A DNA stretch of 64,000 bases from Dipteris shenzhenensis (GCA_047967505.1 CM106538.1); one strand, 5' to 3'; positions 41,301 through 46,657 are shown, counted from the first letter of the stretch. Numbers and translations: made by a program. The notes: generated by a model from the sequence alone, not told the origin.

Positions 41301-44300
41301 GATGAGACAGTGGAGGCATGAAGTCGACAATAGAGTGCTATCGGCCACTCAGAGGTGCGGTCCTAGCACGTCTCCTGGTCGTAGCTCTGCGTCTGGCCAG
41401 GGCTACTATGACCCCCGTCGATCGGGCTCTGACTCTAAACAAGGAGGGGATGTCCCCAAGTGTGATCTGTGTGTCTTCTCTCTGTTTGAGCTGTCGAGTC
41501 ACACGCTCCGGGTCACGGTCATGTTGAGGCCTCGTCTCGTGGGGGTCCATGTGATCTAGCTGAAAGAACTCCGTGATAGAGCTCTGAGAGGGATCAGCCG
41601 AGGAAGAAGTCTGCACCTATCTCCGTGCTCGGAGTATCCTCTTACGGTGTCTAAGTGCCTCATGAATGAAACCTACCAAACACTGCTGGTCTGGGTAGGA
41701 GAGGAAACATGCCAAAATCCCATAACTATCCTTGAAGAGGCGGTGGAAACACCCTCGGATCTCATAGTACACAAGACACCTGAAGATGAAATGCTCCTCT
41801 GTCTCAACCTCCTGCATGTCACACAGTGTGCATATGCGCCTCTCCCTGGGTAGTCGCTCTGCTCAACCACTCTCGATGCGAAGTCTGTGTGAAGAGACCC
41901 GAAACTGCCCAAGAGAGATCCTCACCGAGTGGGGTAGGTGAATCTGCGTGTATCCAGGTGGGTCAATGAAACCCTCCGCTGTGATATGTACGAAGTGATC
42001 TCTGTAGAAGCTAAGCTTCACTGGGAGTTCACTCAGTCCCAACCAGGTCCGAAATATATGTAGCTGTAGTAGATCCTCACGGATAACCTGGTTGACATCG
42101 TGTAATAAGAGGGGAGAAAACATAGCATCCATGCTGTACTGGAAGGGAGGTAGTCTATCCATGTCGACCCCAATCGCTCAAACCATCTCTCTGTACGTGC
42201 ATACCAACACCTCTGGTCTCCTCCTGCTGCAAGTGCCATAGAAGAGGATAGAGCTGTCCATGGTAGCCTACTACGCCCTAAGGTATAATCCCCATATTCC
42301 CTAACTCAGTACAAATACGTGATGACCTGAAATGCAGCATCTAGCTGTAAAGGGGGTGACCCAAACTCAGCCTGAATGATTTGGTGAGGAACGGATGACT
42401 TACCATGAATCATCCGTGATAACATGAGAACCTGTAGCCACTCCACACTGGCCCACTCTGTATCCGACAAGTCTGGCCCCCAACAAGGGCTGCCGTACAT
42501 CCCCGCTGGTCGAACCAAGGAGTCAAAAAGCAACCCCTTGGTGCGTGGATCCTGAAAGTGCAAGCGGAAGCACTGCCTCTCTAGTCTGGCCAATGAAGCA
42601 AACCCTCTACTCAAGCGTGCGTGCATCGCGGGTCTCATAGTGAAGCTGGGTCCGGAGAAGATAACCCCAAGATAAGTGTATGATGAACTAGAGAGCAACG
42701 AATCTGCAAGCTATGCACACTGCAATTGGTAGAGACATTCTACTATGAGATTTGTGGACGACATCACTTCCTTTTCTAGGAGGGACAAGGGTTCGGACCA
42801 GTTTCTCAGCTAATCTATTTTCATGATCAGGTCTGCATCGGCCTCTACTTGATTGAGATGTGACGAATCAGACAGTAGGAGGTGATGGTGACATGGGAGA
42901 CAGAGTTAAACCGGGCACAGTGGCATGTCACTGACTTCTACAGGTTCGAAGTAGCACCGGGTCAAAGTGGAGTGGAAGAGGGGGAGCCAGTGAGATGAGG
43001 ACAGAGTGGATTAGCCGGAAGAGGAGACCAGAAGCAGTGGAGCAAGAGCCACGGAGACCACGCACAGTGCAACGATAGACCAGAGCATGCATGATGAAGG
43101 TCTGTCAGTCTATCCCGGCTAAAAAGGAGGGAAGCTACATATCGAATCTGCTGCCCCCCCATCACTAAACTACAATGTGCTTCTTGGACGTTCTCTCGCC
43201 CCCCCCCCAACAAAGAAATGAACTTTCTATTAATGCTTGGGACAAACCAACCAGCTCTCCATCACAATTTGATTCCCCTAAGTGCAAACAGCTAGAGTGA
43301 GCAAATGCAAAGCAATCAGATTTTTGTAAAATGAACACCCTAGTCCAAGAATCTGAAAGGGTCAATTAGATTGGCTGTTCTAAATGCACACGGTCGTTGT
43401 CATCCAGCTATCCTAATTATGGCAACGGCTTCAAAGAAGACCACAAATACAATTTATAACTTTGCACAAATATGCTTCAACAGTTTTCTTGAAAAATAAG
43501 AGGTTTTTCTTCGGAAACATCAAACCTGAACAAAAGGGGCCTTAATAATATGTGACTTAATAGTGCCATCATCGTTATATTCGACTCGATCAGCAAGCCC
43601 AGCTTCCCATCTACATCCCCAAAGAAAACAAATGTCGATCCGTCAATCATTCTACTGTATGTAAAATTTTACCAAGCAAACTAAACCATGAGTCAAGTAT
43701 GGTGAAGCATGATTTCCCATAAGACTTACTATGGTTGAAAATTTCAGCAAACAATAAGTTTGCCAATCAAACATAGCAATAAAAAATATTCAATGCAAGC
43801 ATGACCATTTGAGTGAGTGCAAGCATGTGGAATTAAACTTCACAAGATCACTCACAAGCCACATATAGTGTAGCCATTCACATTTTCGACTCGAGAGTGA
43901 ATACACTTGACAGAACAAAGTTAAAGCTGTATTATACTCGTAAACACTCACCCGTTTATCCGCGTGCGTGTACACACGCACACACATGTATATTTGTACA
44001 TACAAGTGTGAATGCGTGTGCGCATTTTGCATGAGTAATTGCCTAGCTTGGAAGCAATCCAACACAAAAGGGTTGGGAAGCCATTAGGATTTCGTGCCAT
44101 TAAGAAAAGGTGAAATTTAGAAAGAATCTTTGGAATTGAGAAGCAAGTCCATAATTGGGTTAAAAAGGAAGGATCTTAGTTACTCCATTCTTTAGAAAGA
44201 AAAGATGGAGGACACCCCAAATCTAACGATCAAATTGTGTATATTGATTACACTTTATGGATTCTCCATGTGCATTACCCTTGTCATGTTAAAGCATAAA

Positions 44301-46657
44301 AGGCAATCCCAATGGCTTCATGACAAATATTCAAGGCATGATTACATTTTTTTTTACTCGAGACAACCCTCAATAGCAATTTGCAAATAAGTTGACAGTA
44401 ATACGTGGCCATCCATGGGCCTCATGCAAAGGCAGAAGGGATGGCATCAAAAGGGCCGACATTGTTCAGAAGGATGGGGCAATGCCCAGCCAATAGGCTG
44501 GCAGTGGGGGAGGTTTTGCAGGCCCCCAACCAGGCTGGTCGCCTGGGGGAGGTTGGCCAGCACACAGCCCCAAAAAGGCAGTTACAAGTTCGGCCAAATC
44601 TCTAGATCCAGTCACCATATCAGAGGGCCAGTTAACCAGCTTCAAAGGGAGGGAGCGCTCAGCCCTCCCTCATATAAACAGCCCCCCTTGGGGAGGCATA
44701 AGGTAGTTCAACCAGCAGTGAGTAGAGCAATTCACCGGAGTGCAGAAAACAGCAGGAGTTTCAGCAGAGCACTAGGCTCCCTCCCTGAGCCACAGTGGGG
44801 AACACAGCAGGAGGAAGGAGCAGCAGCATAGTAGTACAGATTAGGCCTCAGATTGGACATCAGTGTACATGATTTTGGTATCTACTTCCTACAGATCTGT
44901 GAGTGAATTATTCAATAGTTGAGTGAGTAGGATCTAATGTTTTGTGTGATCCTAGGCAACATAAACTTCTGCTGCGATTAAGGCTAGCATTGATCTAGCG
45001 TGGTATCATATCTAAGTTGGGTTATGTTTGGATTCCGAGCCCAAGGGATTGTCACCGGTCATCTTTGTGTCAGAATGAAGGCCCTCGCTTGAGAGGAAGA
45101 TGACTTTTCGTTAAAGCTATGAGGCAGGTGATTGGGCACGTGTATACTATATACCTTTGAAAGACTAGAATATGTCCAATCATACAATTTAGATTATCAT
45201 TGTAAAGCAACCATACTTAGTGAAAATTATAACTTAGTAAAAATTGCAGAAGGCCTATTTACCTGATTTGGCAAGTCTCTAGTAGAGCTGCATGTAAATG
45301 TAAATACGTATATAAAGGGCCCCATTCGCGGAAGTTGCTCCACCTTCAAAATTTGAGTTTGATATCGGTTTTAGCCTCTTCAATGGGTCCAATCCTAATC
45401 ACGACTCTAAAGTTGGGAAACCTGAAAACCTCTCTTTTGCATACAATTTGACTTTCACCAAAATGACCATGGGTTGCCTCCAAATGTGAATATGCTGGAG
45501 TTGGCGTCAATGTTTTAGACTTCAGTTGAGTTTTTTTACGATGCTTGCAATCCATATAAAACAATAAGTCGATTCTAGTTAATACGTAGCACCTTAGGAT
45601 AGTATATACCAAATATGATCCACAATTATTCTTACCAAATTCATTCTGATGTATGTCATATTCACATTCACATGTTCCAAGTCAGCCTCGCTAAAAATAG
45701 TCAGAGGACCACTCCTACTTCTTCGCAGGTCAGCAGCAGCACGCTTGACTCGACCTACTCATCTAGAGGCTCAAGGTTCTGAAACAACTTGCTAACTTCT
45801 ACAAGCCGCAAATTTGGAACCCCTACAAAGCTAGAGCATATGACAATAGCATCCCCGCTTGTCGCGAGTTAAACTTTCGTCAGCGATCACTCGAAGTAGT
45901 CCACGGCTTATTAAGCGATGCACGTTTAATTGCGTATGGTGGCTACCTACAAGACATTGAGAACACCAACATTCTTGTCATAAGATACAGGCATTGGCCG
46001 CTAAATCGAGAGTGATTCAGAGGAAACATAAATAGAATTGTTGAGAACTAGCCCGCGGAATCTCCATTGGAACTGGAATGCAGACAAGAGACAGTAAAAC
46101 GCGGGTCGTGCAGAAAATGAATAAACAGAATTGTTGTGACTAACTCTTCAGGGCGAGTGGGATCTGCATTGGCCATAGAACCTGCGACGACTTCGAACGG
46201 TGGCAATAAAGCATGCAAGCCCCGAGCCATGACGGTTTTGGCAGTGCCACGCTTGCCGGCAATGGCTATGCCACCAACTCCGTTGTCCACAGCACCAAGC
46301 AAAAGAGCGGTTTTGATTGCATCCTGAGGCACAATAGTGAGCGATTGATATAACGAAAAACAAAAGTCTAAAAAGTTTTCGAAATCGTAGAGGTGGAGGG
46401 AGAAGGAGAACCTGGCCGATAACGGCAGCGAGGGGGAAGAACTGTCGACCGAAAGGTTGGTCATCGAGGCTAAGATTGGGTTGGAAGGCAGAGCCATTGG
46501 AGGTGGGAGGGGGAAGAGTTGGGGAGATGAGGCAACGGAAGGAGAGGAAATGAGGGGGAGGAGGAGGAGGGGGGGGGCAGGAAGGCTTTGAGAGGGAGAG
46601 ACCCAAGAAGGGAGAGAGCAGGGGTGTGCAGCATGAAGGCATTAGGTGAATCGCCAT
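4964..46657 (-). CDS. CHLD: Mg-chelatase subunit D, 15-exon gene (join of exons listed separately)
   Basis: This gene encodes the D subunit of the plastid Mg-chelatase (with CHLI and CHLH), which inserts Mg2+ into protoporphyrin IX, the first committed step of chlorophyll synthesis. Exons, in transcript order: 46657-46412, 46323-46145, 43610-43526, 29133-28817, 28700-28577, 22259-22167, 18714-18619, 18376-18242, 18158-17955, 17215-17054, 16933-16826, 16507-16373, 7382-7221, 5388-5268, 5049-4964. They sum to 2253 nt, 750 residues plus stop, close to the length known for plant CHLD. Seen in order: a Ser/Pro/Leu-rich N terminus typical of a transit peptide, a Walker A-like GKRGTAKT, a Walker B-like YVDEINLLD, a polyproline run followed by an acidic hinge, and a C-terminal von Willebrand A/integrin I domain with the MIDAS motif DASGS and a later TDGRAN. 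All junctions are GT-AG; introns are phase 0 except after exons 2 and 4 (phase 2) and exon 14 (phase 1). Exon calls are by eye against the known family. Confidence 0.95.
5268..5388 (-). CDS. CHLD: CHLD exon 14
   Basis: Contains 40 codons plus one base, from [19 protein letters not shown] to [10 protein letters not shown]. The acceptor is TTGCAG and the donor GTATGG (phase 1). Confidence 0.96.
5459..6850 (+). pseudogene. LINE remnant (linker and reverse transcriptase), antisense in CHLD intron 13
   Basis: Fragments in LINE order: a basic linker with [15 protein letters not shown] (about 5765-5810), RT-like [18 protein letters not shown] and [13 protein letters not shown] (6150-6290), an [14 protein letters not shown] block (6440-6480), [20 protein letters not shown] (6560-6615) where the catalytic ADD motif is lost, and [15 protein letters not shown] (6740-6785). 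Frame changes and stops separate the blocks, so it is inactive. The RT block order is known from non-LTR elements; the clade was not assigned. Confidence 0.75.
6893..6953. repeat. CA/TG microsatellite
   Basis: Runs of (CA)n then (TG)n within intron 13, forming an imperfect inverted repeat. Confidence 0.9.
7221..7382 (-). CDS. CHLD: CHLD exon 13
   Basis: Contains 54 codons from [16 protein letters not shown] to [11 protein letters not shown], including the conserved [10 protein letters not shown] of the I domain. The acceptor is TATGCAG and the donor GTAATA. Confidence 0.96.
7408..7508. repeat. CT and CA compound microsatellite
   Basis: About 100 bp of (CT)n, (CA)n and (CTCTCTGT)n just upstream (transcript sense) of exon 13. 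Confidence 0.95.
7790..8060 (+). pseudogene. Possible LINE linker fragment
   Basis: The frame reads [19 protein letters not shown] and then [17 protein letters not shown]. The WFDKE-type motif followed by basic residues is common between endonuclease and RT of LINEs. No RT motif follows in frame. Confidence 0.35.
8020..8673 (-). pseudogene. L1-like reverse transcriptase fragment
   Basis: On the minus strand [20 protein letters not shown] (8550-8490) matches the catalytic ADD block and following helix of LINE RTs. Further downstream frames are broken. It lies in sense with CHLD within intron 12. Confidence 0.5.
8740..9686. other. Unassigned intron 12 sequence
   Basis: No recognised protein motif. 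Short opposing frames, such as 8751-9209 plus and 9096-9389 minus, overlap and show no family signal. Confidence 0.4.
9687..10030. repeat. Tandem repeat, 122-bp period
   Basis: CCATGGTACTATCCTT occurs at 9826 and 9948. The copies continue through GCCGCC(C/G)CATGAGGGCCATGAATATGC and the following CACAAAG motif. A weaker third copy precedes them near 9687-9770. Confidence 0.85.
10165..10284 (+). mobile_element. LINE 3' end, tail type B
   Basis: GGCTTGTATGAGT is followed by TCTCATAGGCCCGTAAGGCCT, then GGTAATACAT and a (CT)n run of about 45 bp plus poly-C. The same order recurs at 15640-15750. AGGCC (10207-10211) pairs with GGCCT (10217-10221). Probably the 3' end of a 5'-truncated LINE. Confidence 0.65.
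10440..12305 (+). mobile_element. LINE remnant, C-terminal part and 3' end, split by a solo LTR
   Basis: 10440-11013 repeats, with frameshifts, the same C-terminal region read cleanly at 13900-14700: an [13 protein letters not shown]-like segment, a decayed finger region ([14 protein letters not shown]), an EIRG(C/R)YHY segment, and [12 protein letters not shown]. 12007-12305 resembles the 3' untranslated region and ends TTCCAAAGACTTTTAATAAA. Between them sits the LTR at 11014-12006. This LINE copy was therefore already in the intron when the LTR element inserted. Confidence 0.7.
11014..12006 (+). mobile_element. Solo LTR of a Copia-like element
   Basis: Starts TGTTGGAATAGG and ends TTCTCTAACA, so it has TGTT...AACA ends. 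A TATA box (CTATAAAAGG, 11501-11510) is present and no internal coding sequence adjoins. CAGCG precedes and CAGCA follows, a 5-bp target duplication with one mismatch. The right half matches 35266-35664, and 32306-32407 matches about 11525-11640, so this LTR family occurs twice in the window. Confidence 0.75.
12306..12515 (+). mobile_element. Short LINE 3' end, tail type A
   Basis: About 200 bp matching the LINE 3' region at 41060-41290 (minus): a GATGATG(C/T)TGAGATTGAT stretch, the ATGACTATGTTGTACTTAGG segment, a TAGCTCCAC segment, then hairpin AGACC-CATC-GGTCT at 12486-12499 and TTTAATAGA. It is 5'-truncated and lies head-to-tail between two larger LINE copies. Confidence 0.7.
12520..14960 (+). 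pseudogene. LINE pol remnant (reverse transcriptase, CCHC domain, 3' end)
   Basis: RT blocks in order: [18 protein letters not shown] (12535-12590), [15 protein letters not shown] (12700-12745), [15 protein letters not shown] (12808-12852), [16 protein letters not shown] (12975-13021), and the catalytic [14 protein letters not shown] (13093-13136). Then come [14 protein letters not shown] (13479-13520) and a 323-codon open frame (13815-14786) with a finger C-x2-C-x9-H-x4-C starting CILC at about 14175. The 3' part ends with hairpin AGACC-CATC-GGTCT (14876-14889), AATAAAATT and a long CT microsatellite. Stops and frameshifts near 12895, 13023, 13267 and 13690 inactivate it. No endonuclease is seen, so it is 5'-truncated. 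It is antisense to CHLD. Confidence 0.85.
15249..15755 (+). pseudogene. LINE C-terminal fragment with type B 3' end
   Basis: A 91-codon frame ends with [17 protein letters not shown]. The same stretch (ARQTQIRE...SHRRAT) is read at 31470-31530, so the two belong to one LINE family. It is followed by GGCTTGTATGAGT, the hairpin region AAGCC-CGCGA-GGCCT (15692-15706), GTTAATACAT and a (CT)n tail. The order is that expected of a 3' LINE end. Confidence 0.65.
15775..15915 (+). pseudogene. LINE reverse transcriptase fragment
   Basis: The frame reads [22 protein letters not shown], the RT block around QGCPLSP; serine-proline is changed to phenylalanine-leucine. It directly follows the microsatellite tail of the preceding LINE end. 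Confidence 0.6.
16373..16507 (-). CDS. CHLD: CHLD exon 12
   Basis: Contains 45 codons from [20 protein letters not shown] to [13 protein letters not shown]. The acceptor follows a T-rich tract (TTTTTTTGACAG). The donor is GTTCTC. It is followed by the 9-kb intron 12. Confidence 0.94.
16826..16933 (-). CDS. CHLD: CHLD exon 11 (MIDAS motif)
   Basis: Contains 36 codons starting [21 protein letters not shown] is the metal-ion-dependent adhesion site of the integrin I domain. It ends AESYTSRDQ before GTATTC. Confidence 0.96.
17054..17215 (-). CDS. CHLD: CHLD exon 10
   Basis: Contains 54 codons from [20 protein letters not shown] to [13 protein letters not shown]. This is the conserved basic stretch just before the integrin I domain. 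The acceptor is ATCAG and the donor GTAGTA. Confidence 0.95.
17955..18158 (-). CDS. CHLD: CHLD exon 9 (acidic linker to [12 protein letters not shown])
   Basis: Contains 68 codons. It continues the acidic linker as a short Asp-Glu-Gln repeat, then [35 protein letters not shown] and [12 protein letters not shown], all conserved in CHLD. The intron upstream is only 83 bp. Confidence 0.95.
18242..18376 (-). CDS. CHLD: CHLD exon 8 (polyproline and acidic hinge)
   Basis: Contains 45 codons. VELVILPRS closes the AAA+ part. TPPEQQQSQ, seven prolines and an Asp/Glu/Lys-rich run then form the flexible linker typical of D subunits. The donor is GTAAGG. Confidence 0.95.
18619..18714 (-). CDS. CHLD: CHLD exon 7
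   Basis: Contains 32 codons, from [20 protein letters not shown] to VGVDDLKKA. The acceptor is GACCAG and the donor is the consensus GTAAGT. No ATG lies near its start, so simple ORF lists miss it. Confidence 0.94.
18750..18800. repeat. CT microsatellite in intron 6
   Basis: A (CT)n run of about 50 bp, located 36 bp upstream (transcript sense) of exon 7. Confidence 0.95.
19115..19520. repeat. Local repeat cluster in intron 6
   Basis: A unit containing ACCCAAAAAAGAGGTGAC and GGTACAAGAAAA and ending AAATGGATATAGA occurs at about 19115-19200 and 19360-19460. A third partial copy at 19463-19520 starts GACAAGGGAAAG. The cluster abuts the truncated Copia gag. Confidence 0.75.
19500..19842 (-). 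pseudogene. Copia gag fragment
   Basis: Starting at the ATG at 19842, the frame reads [18 protein letters not shown] and NLWNIVSG, the start of the UBN2-type gag of plant Copia elements. A Ser/Gly/Ala/Thr-rich insert follows. It ends at the local repeat cluster; pol is absent. Same orientation as CHLD. Confidence 0.8.
19843..20917 (-). mobile_element. Copia leader with primer-binding site and minisatellite
   Basis: On the minus strand TGGTATCAGAG (20917-20907) matches the initiator-Met tRNA primer site used by plant Copia elements. It follows directly after the LTR end. The leader of about 1 kb carries a 51-bp minisatellite: phased CCAAAG/CCAAGG motifs start at 20331, 20382, 20433, 20484, 20525 and 20576. 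Confidence 0.75.
20918..21683 (-). repeat. Copia 5' LTR (approximate outer end)
   Basis: The inner end is fixed by the primer site: the LTR ends TTCCTACA on the minus strand. The outer end is placed near 21683, where the minus strand reads TGTAGCCCC. Inside is a 127-bp direct tandem repeat (CATGTAG at 21449 and 21576). No second LTR is seen, so the element is truncated. Confidence 0.55.
21690..22160. other. Intron 6 sequence next to exon 6
   Basis: A short plus-strand frame (21694-21954) has no family match. Nothing else is recognised. Confidence 0.4.
22167..22259 (-). CDS. CHLD: CHLD exon 6
   Basis: Contains 31 codons, [20 protein letters not shown] to EAIRGGCQ, part of the AAA+ lid. The acceptor GTGGGGCAG is preceded by a weak polypyrimidine tract; the donor is GTTCAT. 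Confidence 0.94.
22265..23280. other. Intron 5 sequence without recognised features
   Basis: AT-rich and free of long frames or repeats that could be seen by eye. Confidence 0.4.
23281..23346. repeat. GA/CA microsatellite followed by poly-T
   Basis: A (GA)n(CA)n run next to a 14-base T run. On the minus strand the T run is the poly-A tail of the L1-like element that starts at 23333. Confidence 0.85.
23333..24965 (-). pseudogene. L1-like LINE 3' half, interrupted by a Copia fragment
   Basis: 24965-24663 reads [20 protein letters not shown] and [12 protein letters not shown], the C-terminal region after the RT of L1-type elements. 24255-23430 continues with [19 protein letters not shown], then a zf-RVT-like domain ([35 protein letters not shown]) in which the first finger Cys is Tyr. 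The element ends with [13 protein letters not shown] and a poly-A tract (23346-23333). It is frameshifted. The Copia piece at 24240-24605 lies inside it. Confidence 0.75.
24240..24605 (-). pseudogene. Copia reverse transcriptase N-terminal fragment
   Basis: The frame reads [19 protein letters not shown], then [20 protein letters not shown] and [14 protein letters not shown]. This is the start of the RVT_2 domain of Copia pol. It breaks off where the L1-like sequence resumes. Confidence 0.85.
25194..25720. repeat. Direct duplication, one copy with a 114-bp insertion
   Basis: Copy 1 (25194-25475) and copy 2 (25568-25720) share CACATAGGGTGCAAGTTCT at the left and GCATTTGGGCTTTGGGTTTG at the right. 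Copy 1 carries an extra 25253-25366 at the point where copy 2 reads CATTCTATCC without a break. Confidence 0.85.
25244..25375. mobile_element. Small insertion (114 bp) with 9-bp target duplication
   Basis: GCATTCTAT occurs at 25244-25252 and 25367-25375, flanking the insert 25253-25366. Copy 2 shows the unoccupied site at 25624-25632 with one mismatch. A segment of the insert (ACCTTTG(T/A)AAGACTAGAATA) recurs at about 45158-45210. The family is unknown; it may be a short non-autonomous element. Confidence 0.7.
25728..27490 (-). pseudogene. L1-like LINE 3' half with zf-RVT-type finger
   Basis: Frames on the minus strand: 27486-27238, 27176-26823 ([19 protein letters not shown]), then 26541-26350 with [17 protein letters not shown] and the finger CPRC-x8-H-x4-C, then [15 protein letters not shown] (26105-26060). 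A T-rich end on the plus strand at 25731-25740 marks the tail. Multiple frame changes show it is dead. It inserted next to the right end of the direct duplication at 25720. Confidence 0.75.
27537..27905. repeat. Tandem duplication, 189-bp period, in intron 5
   Basis: CCTCTCTTTCAATA starts at 27537 and 27726. Both copies end in a CTGCTTGCC motif followed by a TATTGTTTCTAAA segment, with scattered substitutions. Confidence 0.85.
27906..28570. other. Intron 5 sequence next to exon 5
   Basis: No recognised features; short frames only. Confidence 0.4.
28577..28700 (-). CDS. CHLD: CHLD exon 5
   Basis: One base completes the Ser codon, then 41 codons follow: [19 protein letters not shown] and on to AAKLQ. 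The acceptor is TTTTCAG and the donor follows CTGCAG. The intron before it is 116 bp. Confidence 0.95.
28817..29133 (-). CDS. CHLD: CHLD exon 4 (Walker B)
   Basis: The largest exon (317 bp), starting [19 protein letters not shown]. It carries the Walker B-like [16 protein letters not shown] and the ATYNPEEG sensor region. The acceptor is TTTCAG; the donor GTACTTG follows AATTTAAG in phase 2. Near-identical to angiosperm CHLD, so this is the firmest single piece of evidence. Confidence 0.97.
29344..29368. repeat. TA microsatellite
   Basis: A (CT)n then (AT)n run in intron 3, 200 bp from exon 4. Confidence 0.9.
29440..31620 (+). pseudogene. LINE remnant, C-terminal half, with a tandem-repeat block inside
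   Basis: 29940-30010 reads PHQIIQA then TPLHID, matching PHQIIQAEF and PPLQLD of the LINE at 42400 (minus). After the block at 30270-30715 the frame resumes with [18 protein letters not shown] (30770-30820), a [20 protein letters not shown] segment (30902-30962), a decayed finger region, DIRGRYHCF (31036-31062) and ARQTQIRE (31473-31496). It is related to but distinct from the LINE at 12520-14960. Many stops. Confidence 0.65.
30270..30715. repeat. Direct tandem repeat, 256-bp period, within a LINE
   Basis: The ATTACCAGCCACC motif occurs at 30336 and 30592, GGTAATGAGTGATTAGAGGT at about 30283 and 30471, and GCATGCATGATTACTA at about 30393 and 30650. The block contains GGTGG/CCACC runs able to pair. 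It is absent from the related LINE copies at the corresponding position. Confidence 0.75.
31625..32300. other. AT-rich intron 3 sequence
   Basis: No recognised gene or element. Confidence 0.4.
32408..33143 (+). repeat. LTR1 of the non-autonomous element
   Basis: A complete 736-bp LTR, bounded by the target duplication on the left and the primer site on the right. The frames of 124-149 codons in these LTRs (Leu/Ser/Pro-rich) come from a CT-rich transcribed leader and are not called as genes. Confidence 0.85.
33144..33156 (+). other. Primer-binding site
   Basis: TGGTATCAGAGCC is complementary to the 3' end of initiator-Met tRNA and adjoins LTR1 without a gap. Confidence 0.85.
33937..34584 (+). 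repeat. LTR2, lacking its 3' end
   Basis: Matches LTR1 from its first base to GCTTGAGGTTC, then joins GACCAGCTGGCAGG of the next copy. About 140 bp of the LTR end are missing. Confidence 0.8.
34585..35260 (+). repeat. LTR3, lacking its 5' end, with expanded promoter minisatellite
   Basis: Starts inside a minisatellite of unit CCGACCAGCTGGCAGGCCCA (three copies plus a partial) and then follows LTR1 from the TATA box to the end TTTCTCTATA. Confidence 0.8.
35665..36157 (+). pseudogene. Copia reverse transcriptase fragment
   Basis: Frame 1 reads [12 protein letters not shown] and [19 protein letters not shown]. After a frameshift near 35860 it continues [13 protein letters not shown] (catalytic YVDD), [13 protein letters not shown] and [11 protein letters not shown]. 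These are the standard RVT_2 motifs. It is joined on the left to an LTR end, so gag, protease and integrase are deleted, and on the right it is broken by foreign sequence. Confidence 0.85.
36160..36400 (-). pseudogene. Gag-like fragment (probably Gypsy)
   Basis: On the minus strand a frame reads [19 protein letters not shown], then a near repeat [13 protein letters not shown] and HEFSKEDV. The ELKxxFLxRF pattern is common in Gypsy gag. It sits between the RT and RNase H of the Copia remnant, in the opposite direction. The family call is inference. Confidence 0.45.
36960..37497 (+). pseudogene. Copia RNase H fragment
   Basis: The frame reads [48 protein letters not shown] and [12 protein letters not shown], the RNase H end of a Copia element. 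One frameshift lies near 37078. It is separated from its RT by about 800 bp of inserted sequence. Confidence 0.85.
37490..37672 (+). mobile_element. LINE 3' end (tail type A) inserted at the end of the Copia ORF
   Basis: ATGACTATGCTGTACTCAG, TTTAGTACTACCATTCTGC and TAGTAGCTCCACCCTCA match the LINE ends at 12350-12515 and 41060-41230. It ends with hairpin AGACC-CATC-AGTCT (37618-37631), TTTAATAAAC and a (CTTT)n tail. It is inserted where the Copia frame reads TWP; typical Copia sequence resumes after the tail near 37680. Confidence 0.7.
37749..38080 (+). repeat. Copia polypurine tract and start of 3' LTR
   Basis: GGAGGGGGGTT (37749-37759) precedes TGATAGCACTTAGCC, a plausible LTR start. The right end of the LTR was not found. 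Confidence 0.45.
38080..40835. other. Unassigned intron 3 sequence
   Basis: No recognised family. A 198-codon minus frame at 39357-39953 is Ser/Thr-rich, lacks known motifs and is probably non-coding. Confidence 0.4.
40840..43090 (+). pseudogene. LINE remnant, interrupted by a second LINE
   Basis: 40870-41056 reads [31 protein letters not shown] and [11 protein letters not shown]. 42696 onward reads [22 protein letters not shown] and LIYFHDQVC. With one copy of the shared octamer the two parts join in frame. Related most closely to the LINE at 29440-31620. Stops are present. Confidence 0.75.
41057..42687 (-). pseudogene. 5'-truncated LINE inserted into another LINE
   Basis: The minus frames 42698-42306, 42162-41863, 41817-41617 and 41616-41338 match, in order, 13300-14700 of the plus-strand [43 protein letters not shown], a decayed finger ([11 protein letters not shown]), and [10 protein letters not shown]. 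The 3' end has hairpin AGACC-CATT-GGTCT (41096-41083), TTTAATAAAC and a (CTTT)n tail. CTAGA(A/G)AG flanks it at 41049-41056 and 42688-42695. Confidence 0.85.
43100..43520. other. Intron 3 sequence next to exon 3
   Basis: A run of C at about 43199-43209 and nothing else recognised. Confidence 0.4.
43526..43610 (-). CDS. CHLD: CHLD exon 3
   Basis: An 85-bp exon missed by ORF length filters. It reads E-W-E-A-G-L-A-D and ends IIKAPFVQ, matching the variable insert between Walker A and the first conserved hairpin of the family. The acceptor is TGTAG and the donor follows CAG. It is flanked by introns of 2.5 kb and 14.4 kb. Confidence 0.92.
43620..44390. other. Intron 2 sequence next to exon 3
   Basis: A short CA/TG-rich inverted stretch near 43965-44025; no gene seen. 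Confidence 0.4.
44396..45012 (+). repeat. Probable Copia LTR with primer site in intron 2
   Basis: A TATA box (CATATAAACAG, 44671-44681) lies about 330 bp before TGGTATCATA (45001-45010), which resembles an initiator-Met tRNA primer site. No pol sequence follows. Left end not defined. Confidence 0.45.
45015..46140. other. Intron 2 sequence next to exon 2
   Basis: Contains a second copy of the small dispersed repeat at about 45150-45210. No gene recognised. Confidence 0.4.
46145..46323 (-). CDS. CHLD: CHLD exon 2 (Walker A)
   Basis: Begins [11 protein letters not shown] after the acceptor CCTCAG and carries the Walker A-like loop GKRGTAKT. It ends in phase 2 at GAAGA before the donor GTTAGT. 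The upstream intron is only 88 bp. Confidence 0.95.
46412..46657 (-). CDS. CHLD: CHLD exon 1 (start codon, transit peptide)
   Basis: Contains the start ATG at 46657 and 82 codons. The first 55-60 residues are rich in Ser, Pro and Leu with an eight-proline run and few acidic residues, as expected for a chloroplast transit peptide. The mature part begins near [13 protein letters not shown], the conserved entry to the AAA+ domain. The donor follows CAG and reads GTTCTC. The true start could be checked only with transcript data; no better in-frame ATG was seen. Confidence 0.88.

Noticed and set aside
46148-46657. 169-codon continuous frame covering the CHLD start
   Set aside because: Only the first 82 codons are coding; the rest reads through intron 1 and out of frame over exon 2.
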